64,000 nucleotides of DNA. Source: Cylindrospermum sp. NIES-4074. Lineage in GTDB: Bacteria > Cyanobacteriota > Cyanobacteriia > Cyanobacteriales > Nostocaceae. Both the position numbers and the translations under genes were made by a program. Numbering within the stretch: the stretch's first letter is position 1; every line of letters starts with the position of its first letter. Below are positions 18,614-27,545 of the stretch, in pieces. The notes under the pieces were generated by a model that worked only from the letters and a program-made list of their open reading frames with translations, had not been told where the DNA came from and ran no database searches. The stretch is from the NCBI GenBank assembly GCA_003994795.1, contig AP018269.1:6289687-6353686 (forward strand), read 5' to 3'.

Positions 18614-19357
18614 ATGCCGAGGATTCTTGTCATAGACGATGACCCAGCGATTTCAGAACTTGTTGCCGTCAACTTGGAAATGGCTGGCTACGATGTTAGT
18701 CAAGCCGAAGACGGCATCAAAGGTCAGGCGCTGGCCCTCCAGCTACAACCAGACCTGATTATGCTCGACCTGATGTTGCCAAGAGTAGACGGCTTTACCG
18801 TCTGCCAACGCCTACGTCGGGATGAGCGTACAGCTGAAATTCCCGTCCTAATGTTGACGGCTTTAAGCCAAACTCAGGATAAGGTGGAAGGATTCAATGC
18901 CGGCGCAGATGACTACCTCACCAAACCCTTTGAAGTAGAAGAACTGCTGGCACGGGTGCGGGCCCTATTGCGACGAACTGACCGCATCCCCCAAGCAGCA
19001 AAACACAGCGAAATTCTGAACTATGGTTCTTTAACCCTCGTTCCAGAAAGATTTGAGGCGATATGGTTCAATGAGACCGTAAAACTGACTCACTTGGAGT
19101 TTGAACTGCTTCACTGCTTGCTTCAGCGCCACGGTCAGACAGTTTCCCCCAGCGAAATCCTCAGAGAAGTTTGGGGTTACGATCCTGATGATGATATCGA
19201 AACCATTCGAGTTCATATCCGCCACTTGAGAACTAAACTAGAACCAGACCCCCGCCATCCTCGCTATATCAAGACTGTCTATGGTGCGGGATACTGTCTA
19301 GAGTTACCCAGTATACCGCCATCGGTTGAGGGGGCCACCGCAACAGTAGTTGAGTAA
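18614..19357 (+). CDS. rpaA: RpaA, OmpR-family response regulator
   Basis: The 247 residues give a receiver domain (DDDP acidic pocket, phospho-acceptor Asp in [14 protein letters not shown], conserved Lys in [10 protein letters not shown]) and a winged-helix DNA-binding domain ending [16 protein letters not shown]. Nearly every position agrees with RpaA as I know it from Synechococcus and Anabaena, including the linker [18 protein letters not shown]. RpaA takes output from the KaiC clock through SasA/CikA and also affects energy transfer from phycobilisomes. It is monocistronic, with a 153-base AT-rich upstream region and a strong hairpin terminator downstream. Confidence 0.93.
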   Translation: MPRILVIDDDPAISELVAVNLEMAGYDVSQAEDGIKGQALALQLQPDLIMLDLMLPRVDGFTVCQRLRRDERTAEIPVLMLTALSQTQDKVEGFNAGADDYLTKPFEVEELLARVRALLRRTDRIPQAAKHSEILNYGSLTLVPERFEAIWFNETVKLTHLEFELLHCLLQRHGQTVSPSEILREVWGYDPDDDIETIRVHIRHLRTKLEPDPRHPRYIKTVYGAGYCLELPSIPPSVEGATATVVE

Positions 19358-19397
19358 ATATATTTCTCAATTTGCTCAACTCCCTTAATTAATGGCA

Positions 19398-19440
19398 AAA
19401 TTGGCACTCCTTGCTGTAAAAATCCAGGGAGTGCCAATTT
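19398..19440 (+). terminator. rpaA terminator hairpin
   Basis: AAATTGGCACTCC (19398-19410) pairs perfectly with GGAGTGCCAATTT (19428-19440) and is followed by ATTTTTAATT, about 40 bases after the rpaA stop. Confidence 0.8.
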
Positions 19441-19492
19441 ATTTTTAATTGGCAATAATTATTGTTAATAAATATTAGTTTATGTAAGAAGA

Positions 19493-20207
19493 AGCCCTGA
19501 AATAAATTTCGGGCTGAAAGCTCAAGTCATCTAAAGATGACTAAATTCAAGGAAAAACCAACCCGTTAAAACGGGTTTTGGCTTTGAGCCGGAAATTTAT
19601 TTCACGGCTATATTCAATTATTCAGCTTCATCAAAATCTCTCTCTAAACTCTTAATAATCGTACCTTGACGATGATGCTCTTTTTGGTTATTGACATAGG
19701 CTTTTGCGTCATCTAGTTGTTTACCCCCTAAACTTAAAACACCATAGCCATTTTGCCAACTAAACTCTAAATTTGAAGATAATTTACAATGATTCAAATG
19801 GTAAGAACTACTTCCTTTAATTTGCTTGACAAATTCTGCAATAGATAGTTTTGGTGGAATAGAAGCTACAATATGAATATGATTTTCTGTTCCATTAATA
19901 GCATGAATAATACAACCCAAAGCATCACCTTTGCCGATTATATATCCATACAATTCTGACTCTTTCTCTGGAGTAATTAAAGGTTGGCGATTTTGCGTTG
20001 CCCAAATCAAATGATAATAAGTTCTCCAAAATGGCATATTTTTAGTAATTCAATTTACTGTTTTAACTGGTTTTGGCTTTTAGCCGGAGAATATAGCCCA
20101 TAAATTTCGGGCTGAAAGCTCAAGTCATCTGAAAATGACTAAACTCAATGAAAAACTAACCCGTTTTAACGGGTTTTGGCTTTGAGCCGGAAATTTATTT
20201 CACGGCT
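19493..20207 (-). mobile_element. Y1-transposase gene bracketed by palindromic repeats (RAYT/IS200-like unit)
   Basis: A transposase gene is flanked by two similar ~115-bp palindromic copies, 19493-19609 and 20095-20207, in direct orientation. Each holds a GTCATCT..AGATGAC-like hairpin and an AACCCGTT..AACGGGTT hairpin. The left copy also has near-perfect ~25-bp terminal inverted repeats (TGAAATAAATTTC core). A half copy stands at about 20060-20093. The layout matches REP-associated tyrosine transposases, in which the enzyme recognises such hairpins. Confidence 0.75.
19618..20037 (-). CDS. REP-associated/IS200-like Y1 tyrosine transposase
   Basis: This 139-residue HUH single-strand transposase is of the Transposase_17 family. 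The metal-binding HUH motif is in ENHIHIVAS near residue 53, and the nucleophilic Tyr with its helper Gln is in AYVNNQKEHHRQ near 113. The start YYHLIWATQNRQPL is typical. All catalytic parts are present, so the enzyme is probably functional. No TnpB partner accompanies it, which together with the flanking palindromes favours a RAYT over a true IS605. Confidence 0.88.
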   Translation of the reverse strand: MPFWRTYYHLIWATQNRQPLITPEKESELYGYIIGKGDALGCIIHAINGTENHIHIVASIPPKLSIAEFVKQIKGSSSYHLNHCKLSSNLEFSWQNGYGVLSLGGKQLDDAKAYVNNQKEHHRQGTIIKSLERDFDEAE

Positions 20208-20218
20208 TCACTCAGATA

Positions 20219-20836
20219 TCACAATTTATAAATCTGACTAGCGGCAATAACCTGCTCAACTGTTATATTTAATTCTATAAAAGTAGGAGAAATTATTCGG
20301 TCTTTTCCTGTAAATGCTTGCATTTGATATTGCTCATCAACCAACTGATAAACAAAAATAGTCGGTACTTTGGGATTCCCTAGATAATTTCTAGAGGCAA
20401 TCGCTAAATAATCCACAATCCAATATTCTTTAATTCCCAAACGTTGATATTCATCTAGTTTGTCAATATAATCATCTTCCCAGTTGGTTGATGTTACTTC
20501 TACAGCTAGTTGAATTGGTTCGATAACAGCGCCGTAAGTTGTAACATTGGCGTTCCATAAAGATGCACTTACTACGCTAACATCTGGGTTTCTCCCTCGC
20601 TGCTCCCCGTTGGCTGTAATAGTTCTGATGACTATATCTTTATCAACAATATAGTCAAGTTCTAAACGCTCGCTTTCTCTATCAAGAGATTTAACAAGAT
20701 ATCTGGCTATATTTTTATGCGCCCTAATAGCTTCCTCTTTGACAATCTCCCCATTCACCAATTCGTAAATACCATCATCAGGACGATGTTCGAGAAATCC
20801 TTCAAAAGTCAGTTTTTTAAGTGTAGTGGTAGTCAT
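20219..20836 (-). CDS. Uma2-family (DUF820) PD-(D/E)XK protein
   Basis: The 205-residue protein has the Uma2/DUF820 fold, a restriction-endonuclease-like domain greatly expanded in cyanobacteria and of unproven function. Markers are DGIYELVNGEIV near residue 18, NPDVSVV near 82, the acid-rich AVEVTSTNWEDDYIDKLDEY near 110 and GIKEYWIVDY near 135, which line up with the D, E and K of the nuclease core. It begins just outside the right palindrome of the transposase unit. Two further Uma2 genes lie at 26836 and 62861; they are not close copies of this one. Confidence 0.88.
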   Translation of the reverse strand: MTTTTLKKLTFEGFLEHRPDDGIYELVNGEIVKEEAIRAHKNIARYLVKSLDRESERLELDYIVDKDIVIRTITANGEQRGRNPDVSVVSASLWNANVTTYGAVIEPIQLAVEVTSTNWEDDYIDKLDEYQRLGIKEYWIVDYLAIASRNYLGNPKVPTIFVYQLVDEQYQMQAFTGKDRIISPTFIELNITVEQVIAASQIYKL

Positions 20837-21060
20837 AGAAGCCTCCTATCCCCATTTTAGAACATCCTCTAAGGTACTTCCAACAAATAAATTACCCAAT
20901 CTTGATGGGCGGGCGAGACGCCCAACCCACAAGAGATAGTTGGAGATTTTTTATTTGGAAGTCTTTAAAGTAAATGTTCTTATTGCATCTTTTCGCCGTA
21001 AATATGAAAAATAAGAAGATAACTAAGTGGATTAAATATATTTAATCTTATTAAACTAAA

Positions 21061-21090
21061 GGAAGCAATTCATAATTATGAATTACTTCC
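21061..21090 (-). terminator. chlP terminator hairpin
   Basis: A 30-base near-perfect palindrome (GGAAG, AATTCATAATTATGAATT core, CTTCC) lies 30 bases past the chlP stop. On the minus strand it is followed by TTTAGTTTAATAAG, giving a plausible intrinsic terminator. Confidence 0.7.
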
Positions 21091-21120
21091 TCTATATACT
21101 CGCCAACCTGAGACAATTTC

Positions 21121-22341
21121 TTAGGGCGCGAGGGCGTTACCGCGAATTAGGCTACCAATAGTTTTGGCAGTAATTTTGAGTTGGGTGATGGGATTAGCTG
21201 GAACAACTGTTTTATACAGATAACTATCAAATGTTAGCTTCTGCACATCCATGTCGCCGCACATTTCTACAAACGCTTCGCGGGTAGCGTCGGAACGATA
21301 AAAGACAGTTTGCAGGATATCCAGCACCTTGTAGGTGAGTCCGTATTTTTTATCCCAACGCTTCAGGTAAATCTTGAGGTCGCCTTCAGAAGGAATGCGC
21401 GCACCGTTGTTGGATGCTTCTACAATCACTTCGGCGCACATCCGCCCAGATTTAGCTGCAAAGTAAATACCTTCACCAGAGGACTTGGTAACGTAGCCTG
21501 CGGCGTCTCCCACCAAAGCGATGCGACCAACAACACGTCGGGGACGGGGATGTTCGGGGATGGGGTGAGCTTCTACTTTGATGATTTTACCACCAGCTAA
21601 TTTTTCAGAAGCACGGGCGCGGATACCTGCTTGTAACTGTTTGATGCTGGCTTTGTGGACTTGCATTGTGCCAGTACCGACGGCTACGTGGTCATATTTG
21701 GGGAAAACCCAAGCGTAGAAGTCGGTGGAAACGTCATCGCCAACGTACATTTCGGCGAGGTCGTTGTAATATGCCATTTTGTCTTCGGGTAGACGAATGC
21801 GTTCTTGGAAGGCGATCGCATAATTATAATCCCCAGCATCCATTTCTTTGGCAATGCGAGAATTGGCCCCATCCGCCCCAATCACTAAATCTACCTTCAG
21901 GGTTTTGGCTATCCCTTCAGATCCACCTTCTGTATGGTCAACATAATGGATGGTATATGGGTCTTTATTATTTGTGGGTATATCGAGTTTATGAACCGTG
22001 GCATTTATTAAAATTGCGCCTAGTTTTGCCGCCCGATCCCGCAAGAAGCCATCCAGCACTTCCCGGCGGCACATACCTATATATTCATCTTGATTTATCA
22101 GATTGATATCAACCTCACGATTGGAGGGTGAAATCATTTTCATTTTCCGCACTCGGCGATCGATAATTTCTGGTGGTAAGTCAAACTCACTCACCATACA
22201 TAAGGGAATGGCTCCCCCGCAGGGTTTAGCGTTATCTAGCTTGCGCTCAATCAGGTAAGTTTCAATTCCAGCCTTTGCCAGTGTCTCAGCGGCAGAAGAA
22301 CCAGCTGGGCCTGAACCCACAACAGCAACCCGTAGTGTCAA
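21121..22341 (-). CDS. chlP: Geranylgeranyl reductase ChlP
   Basis: ChlP reduces the geranylgeranyl chain to phytyl for chlorophyll and tocopherol. An FAD-binding GxGxxG loop (VAVVGSGPAGSSAAE) opens the protein, followed by CGGAIP near residue 40, DLVIGADGANS near 145 and the second FAD site RIALVGDAAGYVTKSSGEGI near 270. I place the start at TTG 22341: this gives 406 residues, the usual ChlP length, with GGGAG six bases upstream, and the protein begins (M)TLRVAVVGSG. An ATG at 22377 would add 12 residues not found in the family. The gene is monocistronic. Confidence 0.92.
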   Translation of the reverse strand: MTLRVAVVGSGPAGSSAAETLAKAGIETYLIERKLDNAKPCGGAIPLCMVSEFDLPPEIIDRRVRKMKMISPSNREVDINLINQDEYIGMCRREVLDGFLRDRAAKLGAILINATVHKLDIPTNNKDPYTIHYVDHTEGGSEGIAKTLKVDLVIGADGANSRIAKEMDAGDYNYAIAFQERIRLPEDKMAYYNDLAEMYVGDDVSTDFYAWVFPKYDHVAVGTGTMQVHKASIKQLQAGIRARASEKLAGGKIIKVEAHPIPEHPRPRRVVGRIALVGDAAGYVTKSSGEGIYFAAKSGRMCAEVIVEASNNGARIPSEGDLKIYLKRWDKKYGLTYKVLDILQTVFYRSDATREAFVEMCGDMDVQKLTFDSYLYKTVVPANPITQLKITAKTIGSLIRGNALAP

Positions 22342-22575
22342 AGGTTTTCTCCCAATCTTCACATTTACCGAAAGCATCGTATCACGGTCTTTTAGCTGAT
22401 TTCGCCTTCTACCTTCAGGTTTTGAGTGAAATGCAATATTCCTTAATATTGCGATACAAAAAACAGCCTCTAGGGTAATTAAAACTTTAGAAAAAAATAA
22501 TATTTAATGGCAGCGAAATCAGTATTCATAGATGGGAAGTTATGGGAATGCTAAACTAGCTCAGGGTATGAAACA

Positions 22576-23139
22576 ATGCAAATTTCTTTATGGGATTCTT
22601 GTTCTAGACAAATCAGCACAGCCGCGATTACGGGATATCAAAAGCACATTTCCCCTCACAAAGGCTTTGCTTGCGCGCATCGAGTTTTGTATGGTGGTGA
22701 ATCTTGCTCGCAATATATTAAGCGGACGATCGCCGAAGAAGGATTAAGTACAATATTGGTTAAGTCCCGCAGTCGGTTTCAAGCTTGTCAGCAAGCTAAC
22801 CAGATTTTGCGATCGCCTACAGCGCGTGGGATGCGTTCACCTACGGTGCGCGGGACGCGATCGCAATCTGAAAACCCAGAACTTCCAGAAGACGACTATG
22901 AGGAAAATCTCGAAAAAGAAATACCAGCACCTCAATCTGCCCAAAAATCCTCATTCAGGGGTTATGACTGCATTGATTGTGGCAATGTGAGCTGTGATTG
23001 TGCTGAAATCCTCACCATGATTCCTGATTGCAGTTCCCTAGATGGCACAGCCCTAGATTGCAGTGGTGCTGATTGCAGTTCTCTAGATTGTGGTGCGGCT
23101 GATTGCGGTTCTTTAGATTGTGGTGGCTGTAGTTGGTAA
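22576..23139 (+). CDS. YidD-like membrane-insertion factor with cysteine-rich repeat tail
   Basis: Residues 8-60 (GYQKHISPHKGFACAHRVLYGGESCSQYIKR) are the YidD domain, a small protein at the inner face of the membrane that helps YidC insert proteins; its conserved Cys pattern is present. After residue 80 the gene differs from standard ~75-residue YidD. The sequence first reads RSPTARGMRSPTVRGTRS, coded by a HIP1-bearing tandem repeat (about 22808-22866). An acidic linker follows, then a tail of DC/LDCG repeats holding many cysteines from about residue 134. Such Cys-rich ends are known from some cyanobacterial YidD proteins, and metal or disulfide chemistry is possible. ATG 22576 was chosen since the YidD domain needs it. 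Confidence 0.8.
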   Translation: MQISLWDSCSRQISTAAITGYQKHISPHKGFACAHRVLYGGESCSQYIKRTIAEEGLSTILVKSRSRFQACQQANQILRSPTARGMRSPTVRGTRSQSENPELPEDDYEENLEKEIPAPQSAQKSSFRGYDCIDCGNVSCDCAEILTMIPDCSSLDGTALDCSGADCSSLDCGAADCGSLDCGGCSW

Positions 23140-23241
23140 TTTTCTCTAATTTAAGTAATCCATAACCACGTAAGTATGCTATATATAAAGCACTGTAATC
23201 CTAGACAGGATTCGTAGATTAATCGCAGAGGTGTACTACCA

Positions 23242-24258
23242 GTGGGCATATTAGTTGAGAATGTCTCCAAACAGTTTGGCAGTTTCAAAGCCGTTGACCA
23301 AGTAAATCTGGAAATTAAGAGCGGTTCACTAGTCGCTTTACTGGGGCCATCAGGTTCTGGTAAGTCTACCCTGCTGCGGTTAATTGCAGGTTTAGAAATG
23401 CCTGATAGCGGCAAAATATATTTAACAGGCAACGATGCCACAAGTCAAAGTGTGCAACAGCGAAACATTGGGTTTGTGTTTCAGCACTATGCTCTATTTA
23501 AGCATTTAACTGTACGTCAAAATATAGCCTTTGGTTTAGAAATTCGCAAAAAGCCGGAACAGAAGATTAAGGGACGAGTAGAACAGTTGCTAGAATTGGT
23601 GCAATTGAGTGGATTAGGCGATCGCTATCCTTCACAACTTTCCGGTGGTCAAAGACAACGGGTAGCCTTAGCTAGAGCGCTAGCAGTAGAACCCAGCGTA
23701 TTATTGCTAGATGAACCTTTCGGGGCACTTGATGCCAAAGTCCGCAAAGACTTACGCGCATGGTTACGCCGTCTCCATGATGAAGTTCACGTTACCACCG
23801 TTTTTGTCACCCACGACCAAGAAGAAGCAATGGAAGTTTCTGACGAAGTGGTGGTGATGAATAAAGGGCGGGTAGAACAGGTAGGGACACCAGCGCAGAT
23901 TTACGATAATCCTGCCACAGCGTTTGTAATGAGCTTTATTGGCCCAGTCAACGTCTTACCCAGTTCCTCAAAGATTTTCCAAAGCAGCGCTTTTGAGTCA
24001 TCAAACCCACAAGTATTTTTACGCCCCCAAGATGTAATTATAGAAAAAATGGCCAACGGTGCCACAGCTGCGGCTACAGTCAACCGAGTGATTCATTTGG
24101 GTTGGGAAATTCAAATAGAACTAAATTTAGATGATGGGCAAGTTGTGACAGCGCACCTAACACGCGATCGTTTTGATCAGTTAGAGTTAGAACCACAACA
24201 GCGCGTATATGTCAAGCCCAAAGATGCCAAATCTTTCCCAGTCTACTATTCAATTTAG
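23242..24258 (+). CDS. cysA: CysA, sulfate/thiosulfate ABC transporter ATPase
   Basis: The 338-residue ABC ATPase has a Walker A (GPSGSGKST, about residue 35), Q-loop [14 protein letters not shown], signature LSGGQRQR, Walker [13 protein letters not shown] and H-loop VTHDQEE. The regulatory C-terminal domain contains VFLRPQDV near residue 252, and the general pattern fits CysA of sulfate importers. No sulfate permease or binding protein is next to it, so substrate assignment rests on the ATPase alone and could be another oxyanion. Translation starts at GTG 23242. The 100-base upstream region contains no other gene. Confidence 0.82.
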   Translation: MGILVENVSKQFGSFKAVDQVNLEIKSGSLVALLGPSGSGKSTLLRLIAGLEMPDSGKIYLTGNDATSQSVQQRNIGFVFQHYALFKHLTVRQNIAFGLEIRKKPEQKIKGRVEQLLELVQLSGLGDRYPSQLSGGQRQRVALARALAVEPSVLLLDEPFGALDAKVRKDLRAWLRRLHDEVHVTTVFVTHDQEEAMEVSDEVVVMNKGRVEQVGTPAQIYDNPATAFVMSFIGPVNVLPSSSKIFQSSAFESSNPQVFLRPQDVIIEKMANGATAAATVNRVIHLGWEIQIELNLDDGQVVTAHLTRDRFDQLELEPQQRVYVKPKDAKSFPVYYSI

Positions 24259-24343
24259 AAGTATTTCACCTCTCAACACACACCTGTGAAGCTTGGGAGG
24301 TTTAATCACTTGTTGATGAGTGCAAATCGATTTAACTAGCACC

Positions 24344-25411
24344 TTAAACAAACGTTTTGAGAAACTTAAGTGCTTCAGTTTTATTTTGAAAGAGGGCATG
24401 AATTAAGTCACCGTTATTATAACGAATATCAATCTCGTACTTTAATGCTGGTGCGACTGTAGTTTGATTATCTGGCTCTTCATTACTTATTATGCTAAAT
24501 ACGTCCATTCATCAGACTGAAACCCTTGCCGGATAAGAACAACAGTTGTTATTGTTAAGTGTTTTGGACTTGGTTATAAAATTTAGTCTACAAAAACCTG
24601 TAAGCCTTGATTTTAAAGGCAAGTTCTAGATTTTCATTAAAAATTCAGCATAACACCTACTGAAGAGCCGATTATCTGGATAATTCTGGATATATTCAAT
24701 GGCATTTTCAATAGTTACGGATTGCTGAACTATTCCATGTAAGACAATAACATTTACTTCTTGAACTAGTCTAGCAAAGGACTGTTCTAAGGTATGGATA
24801 AAGTTATCTATTTGGGATTTTTCTAGTCTCAGTAATTGATTTTTAATGTTGGTGATATTCTGCGCTGATAAACCATTCAATTGAGCGATCTTATTTTGAA
24901 ACTCTACTTCTGAAGTTTTTTCATTAAAAGATGCATTTATACCAACTGATGCAAATGCTTTAACTATATTGTCATACTCAAGATAAAGGATTTTAAAGCC
25001 CTTAGACTCTAGTTGATTAAGCGCACCTTGAGTAAAAACACCTGCTAGAATAGCACCTAAAAACGGATTAAGTTGACTATAGGTATCTGCCAGAGGGATA
25101 AGCGCTCCTTCAATTTCTTGAACTTTGTTTCTAGAATGTTTAGTGTAACGTCGCCATGCAGTTTCAATAAATGCTACTGGAAGACCGAGAGTATCTTCTG
25201 TTCCTCCTCGCTCCAGTACATAATCAAGGTCATGATTGTTACCATATCGATCCTGCCATGATACCTTTTTACTGATTCGTGCCTTGCGCTTCTTCTGATA
25301 GTCCAAGTAAAACCCATGTTTATCAGCTACTTGTTGTAGCGTCTCACGAATAAATTCTTGAATTAAATTTCCGATAATTTGACCCCATTTATGTGAAAAT
25401 GACTCTGCCAT
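24344..25411 (-). pseudogene. Type II restriction endonuclease gene interrupted by a 196-bp MITE
   Basis: The frame from 25411 codes a PD-(D/E)XK endonuclease: DLDYVLERGG near residue 62 supplies an acid, and AFIETAWRRYTKHSRNKVQEI near 80 the Glu and basic residues. At present translation runs into the MITE and stops at 24626, giving 261 residues whose last 14 (RLFSRCYAEFLMKI) come from the insertion site and the MITE. Removing the MITE and one copy of the 8-bp target duplication restores the frame exactly through to a TAA at 24344. This gives 287 residues, with 40 lost ones that read as real protein (LKYEIDIRYNNGDL, ending KFLKTFV). The methyltransferase gene lies 36 bases upstream. Whether the shortened enzyme still cuts is unknown. 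Confidence 0.85.
24474..24669 (-). mobile_element. 196-bp MITE, copy A, inside the endonuclease gene
   Basis: The element starts GGCTCTTCA and ends TGAAGAGCC, with imperfect 23-bp terminal inverted repeats (19 of 23 positions by eye). It is flanked by a perfect 8-bp direct duplication GATTATCT (24466-24473 and 24670-24677). It matches copy B at 33200-33395, in inverse orientation, with a single mismatch that I can see. It contains no transposase gene, so it must have moved with an enzyme from elsewhere. Confidence 0.92.
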
Positions 25412-25447
25412 TATATCTAGTTAACAGTAATTGATGTGATTATTAGT

Positions 25448-26755
25448 TTACCCGTGAACCCATAAACAACCTTCACAAAGAGGAATTCTGTGTTTGCGGT
25501 TTTTCCACTTCACATTTCGGTCACGTATTTTTACAAACTCCCAAGATTTAAACCCTGCTGCTTGTGCTAGTAAACCCATCCATTCAATTACCGGCACATA
25601 AACACCATAGGGAGCAGAATCACCAATCACAAAGCAAACTATTGCAGGAGTTTTGCAGACTCGACGTAGTGCTAGCCAAACTTTAGCCATATCAAAAAAG
25701 TAGCAAGCAATCATCAAATGATAATTTTTTTTACCCCCATGTAAATGTCGTTCTTCAGATAACTGGTGATAGACCTTAATAATACTAGACTTGATGGGTT
25801 CGAGTTCTGGAGATGCCAGAATCTCATCAATATTTACATTTTTATTTGTGACGTGCTGCGAACATGAACGAATTAAATATTGCCGCACTGCACTTTGTAA
25901 ATCACCCCAACCAGAAATTTCTTGCATAAAACACATTTCTAAACGAGTAGCATCTGCATAGTCATAGTTGTTAGCATATGGTGGCGAGGTAATTACCAAA
26001 TTGGCAAAATTATCAGGTATACCCTGGCAAGTTCGGGCATCAGATTGAATAATATTCGCCACAGAATTTGCTGTTTTTTGAGCAATTCTCATATCTGTAG
26101 CCATACTTTCTGCCATTAGCTGAAAAGCAGATATTGGCTCTAACGGAGATTGTTTTCTTTTGTTGGGTAAAATATACTGCCAAGGCGCAGTTCCAGCATG
26201 AGAAACGTGGCGAAGGATTGACACAAGTGTCAACCAAACTAACTGGGATTGAGTTGAATCATCAGCAAGCTTTTCCCAAGATTGTCGCAATCTATCTAAA
26301 GATTCTAGTGAGGATATGCTAAAGCAATCATGAATCAACTTTGGATATTTATCTACACAAGCTTGCAGATGTTCAGTAGACTCAATAACATTTTTTGTAT
26401 ATTGAAGATAGGCATCAGCATCAGTTTGATATAAAAGTTTAGCTTTTGCTATCCGCACAACGAATGGATGAGCCTCAACCCCATAACATTTAATTCCTAG
26501 CTTTTCAGATGCGAGTAAGGTTGTACCAGAACCAGCAAATGGATCTAAGACAATAACTTCTCCTTTTTGCTTGGCTTGATTAATGATTGTTTCTACCCAT
26601 TGTGCAGAGAATCCTGCACTAAATCTAAACCAGCGGTGAACTGGCAATTTCATGTTATCTATGAAGGTAGAAGAACTGTTGAAAGATTTAGAAGTAATAG
26701 AAGATAGTTGTGGAGCTAAAATTTCTTTAAATGGCAATTCTAATTGTTCACTCAT
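25448..26755 (-). CDS. DNA methyltransferase of a type II restriction-modification system
   Basis: The 435-residue protein has the AdoMet-binding motif VLDPFAGSGTT near residue 70, and further on the catalytic motif LVITSPPYANNYDYAD near residue 250. TSPPY is usual for N4-cytosine methyltransferases, though N6-adenine is possible. Motif I precedes motif IV. The C-terminal part (KVWLALRRVCKTPAIVCFVIGDS) is the end of the fold. It is followed after 36 bases by the cognate endonuclease gene, which is broken by a MITE. The methyltransferase may thus be a solitary survivor that still marks the genome. Confidence 0.88.
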   Translation of the reverse strand: MSEQLELPFKEILAPQLSSITSKSFNSSSTFIDNMKLPVHRWFRFSAGFSAQWVETIINQAKQKGEVIVLDPFAGSGTTLLASEKLGIKCYGVEAHPFVVRIAKAKLLYQTDADAYLQYTKNVIESTEHLQACVDKYPKLIHDCFSISSLESLDRLRQSWEKLADDSTQSQLVWLTLVSILRHVSHAGTAPWQYILPNKRKQSPLEPISAFQLMAESMATDMRIAQKTANSVANIIQSDARTCQGIPDNFANLVITSPPYANNYDYADATRLEMCFMQEISGWGDLQSAVRQYLIRSCSQHVTNKNVNIDEILASPELEPIKSSIIKVYHQLSEERHLHGGKKNYHLMIACYFFDMAKVWLALRRVCKTPAIVCFVIGDSAPYGVYVPVIEWMGLLAQAAGFKSWEFVKIRDRNVKWKNRKHRIPLCEGCLWVHG

Positions 26756-26835
26756 GCTGAGGTTTATTATTTGTTATATTCTGAATCAATAAAATAGCCA
26801 TTGCCTTTTTGTTTTCAAGTGAAGATGCAATTCCC

Positions 26836-27420
26836 TCAACTAAAACTCACAGGTGGTAACATCTCCAAAACTACAATCTGCAAATCAGGAAACTCTAAGG
26901 GTGAAATAATCCCATCTTCTGCCAAAATCACTTCACTTTGATAACCGTCTTCAGTTGGTTCGCGGAATATATGCAAATAACGGTTAACCACATCTAACAC
27001 CCAATAATCTTTAATTCCCGCTTGAGAATAAGCTTTAGCTTTAGTTTCACAATCTAATTTCAAACTGCTATCTGCTACTTCAATAATCAGATAAACTTCT
27101 GAAGGGGTGGGATGATGATCTGCATACCACAGCGGGTCAACTTTAACAACAGAAATATCCGGTTCTGGTTCAGACCGATTATTTAACTTTACGGGGTCTT
27201 GAACAGATACCCAAGCGCGTTTTCCTAAAAGGTTTTTCAGTAAATAATCTGTTCTCCCCACAGCTGACCGATGGGCTGTTCCTTTAGCAATCATCCAAAT
27301 TATCTTCCCTTCCAGAAGTTCCACACGTTCATCTGCACCAAAAATTCCAGCCTCAGCCATCCGGTGGTACTCGTCAACTGTCCACAGGCGCAGTTTTAAA
27401 GTTGTTTCTGTGTTCTGCAT
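26836..27420 (-). CDS. Uma2-family (DUF820) PD-(D/E)XK protein
   Basis: This 194-residue Uma2 protein shows WTVDEYHRMAEAGIFGADERVELLEGKI at the start, EPDISVV near residue 90, and the nuclease-like core VYLIIEVADSSLKLD with KAKAYSQAGIKDYWVLDV. The conserved acids and the Lys are in place. The cellular role of the family is unknown. It lies beside the restriction-modification pair on the same strand, separated by 80 AT-rich bases. Confidence 0.9.
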   Translation of the reverse strand: MQNTETTLKLRLWTVDEYHRMAEAGIFGADERVELLEGKIIWMIAKGTAHRSAVGRTDYLLKNLLGKRAWVSVQDPVKLNNRSEPEPDISVVKVDPLWYADHHPTPSEVYLIIEVADSSLKLDCETKAKAYSQAGIKDYWVLDVVNRYLHIFREPTEDGYQSEVILAEDGIISPLEFPDLQIVVLEMLPPVSFS

Positions 27421-27545
27421 GGCTTATTTAGCAACTGTGAGGAGCAATTCATATCCTAACATTTTTAACTTGACATATCAATATTAATATGATAGGGACA
27501 CAGCATTGCTGCGCCCCTACCCCGCGTTGCATCCAAAGATAAGTT

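Noticed and set aside
21310-22106. Plus-strand frames opposite chlP
   Set aside because: They are shadows of a well-supported chlP gene on the minus strand.
24259-24343. Gene fragments in the gap after cysA
   Set aside because: Only an imperfect hairpin is present, then the true end of the broken endonuclease frame at 24344.
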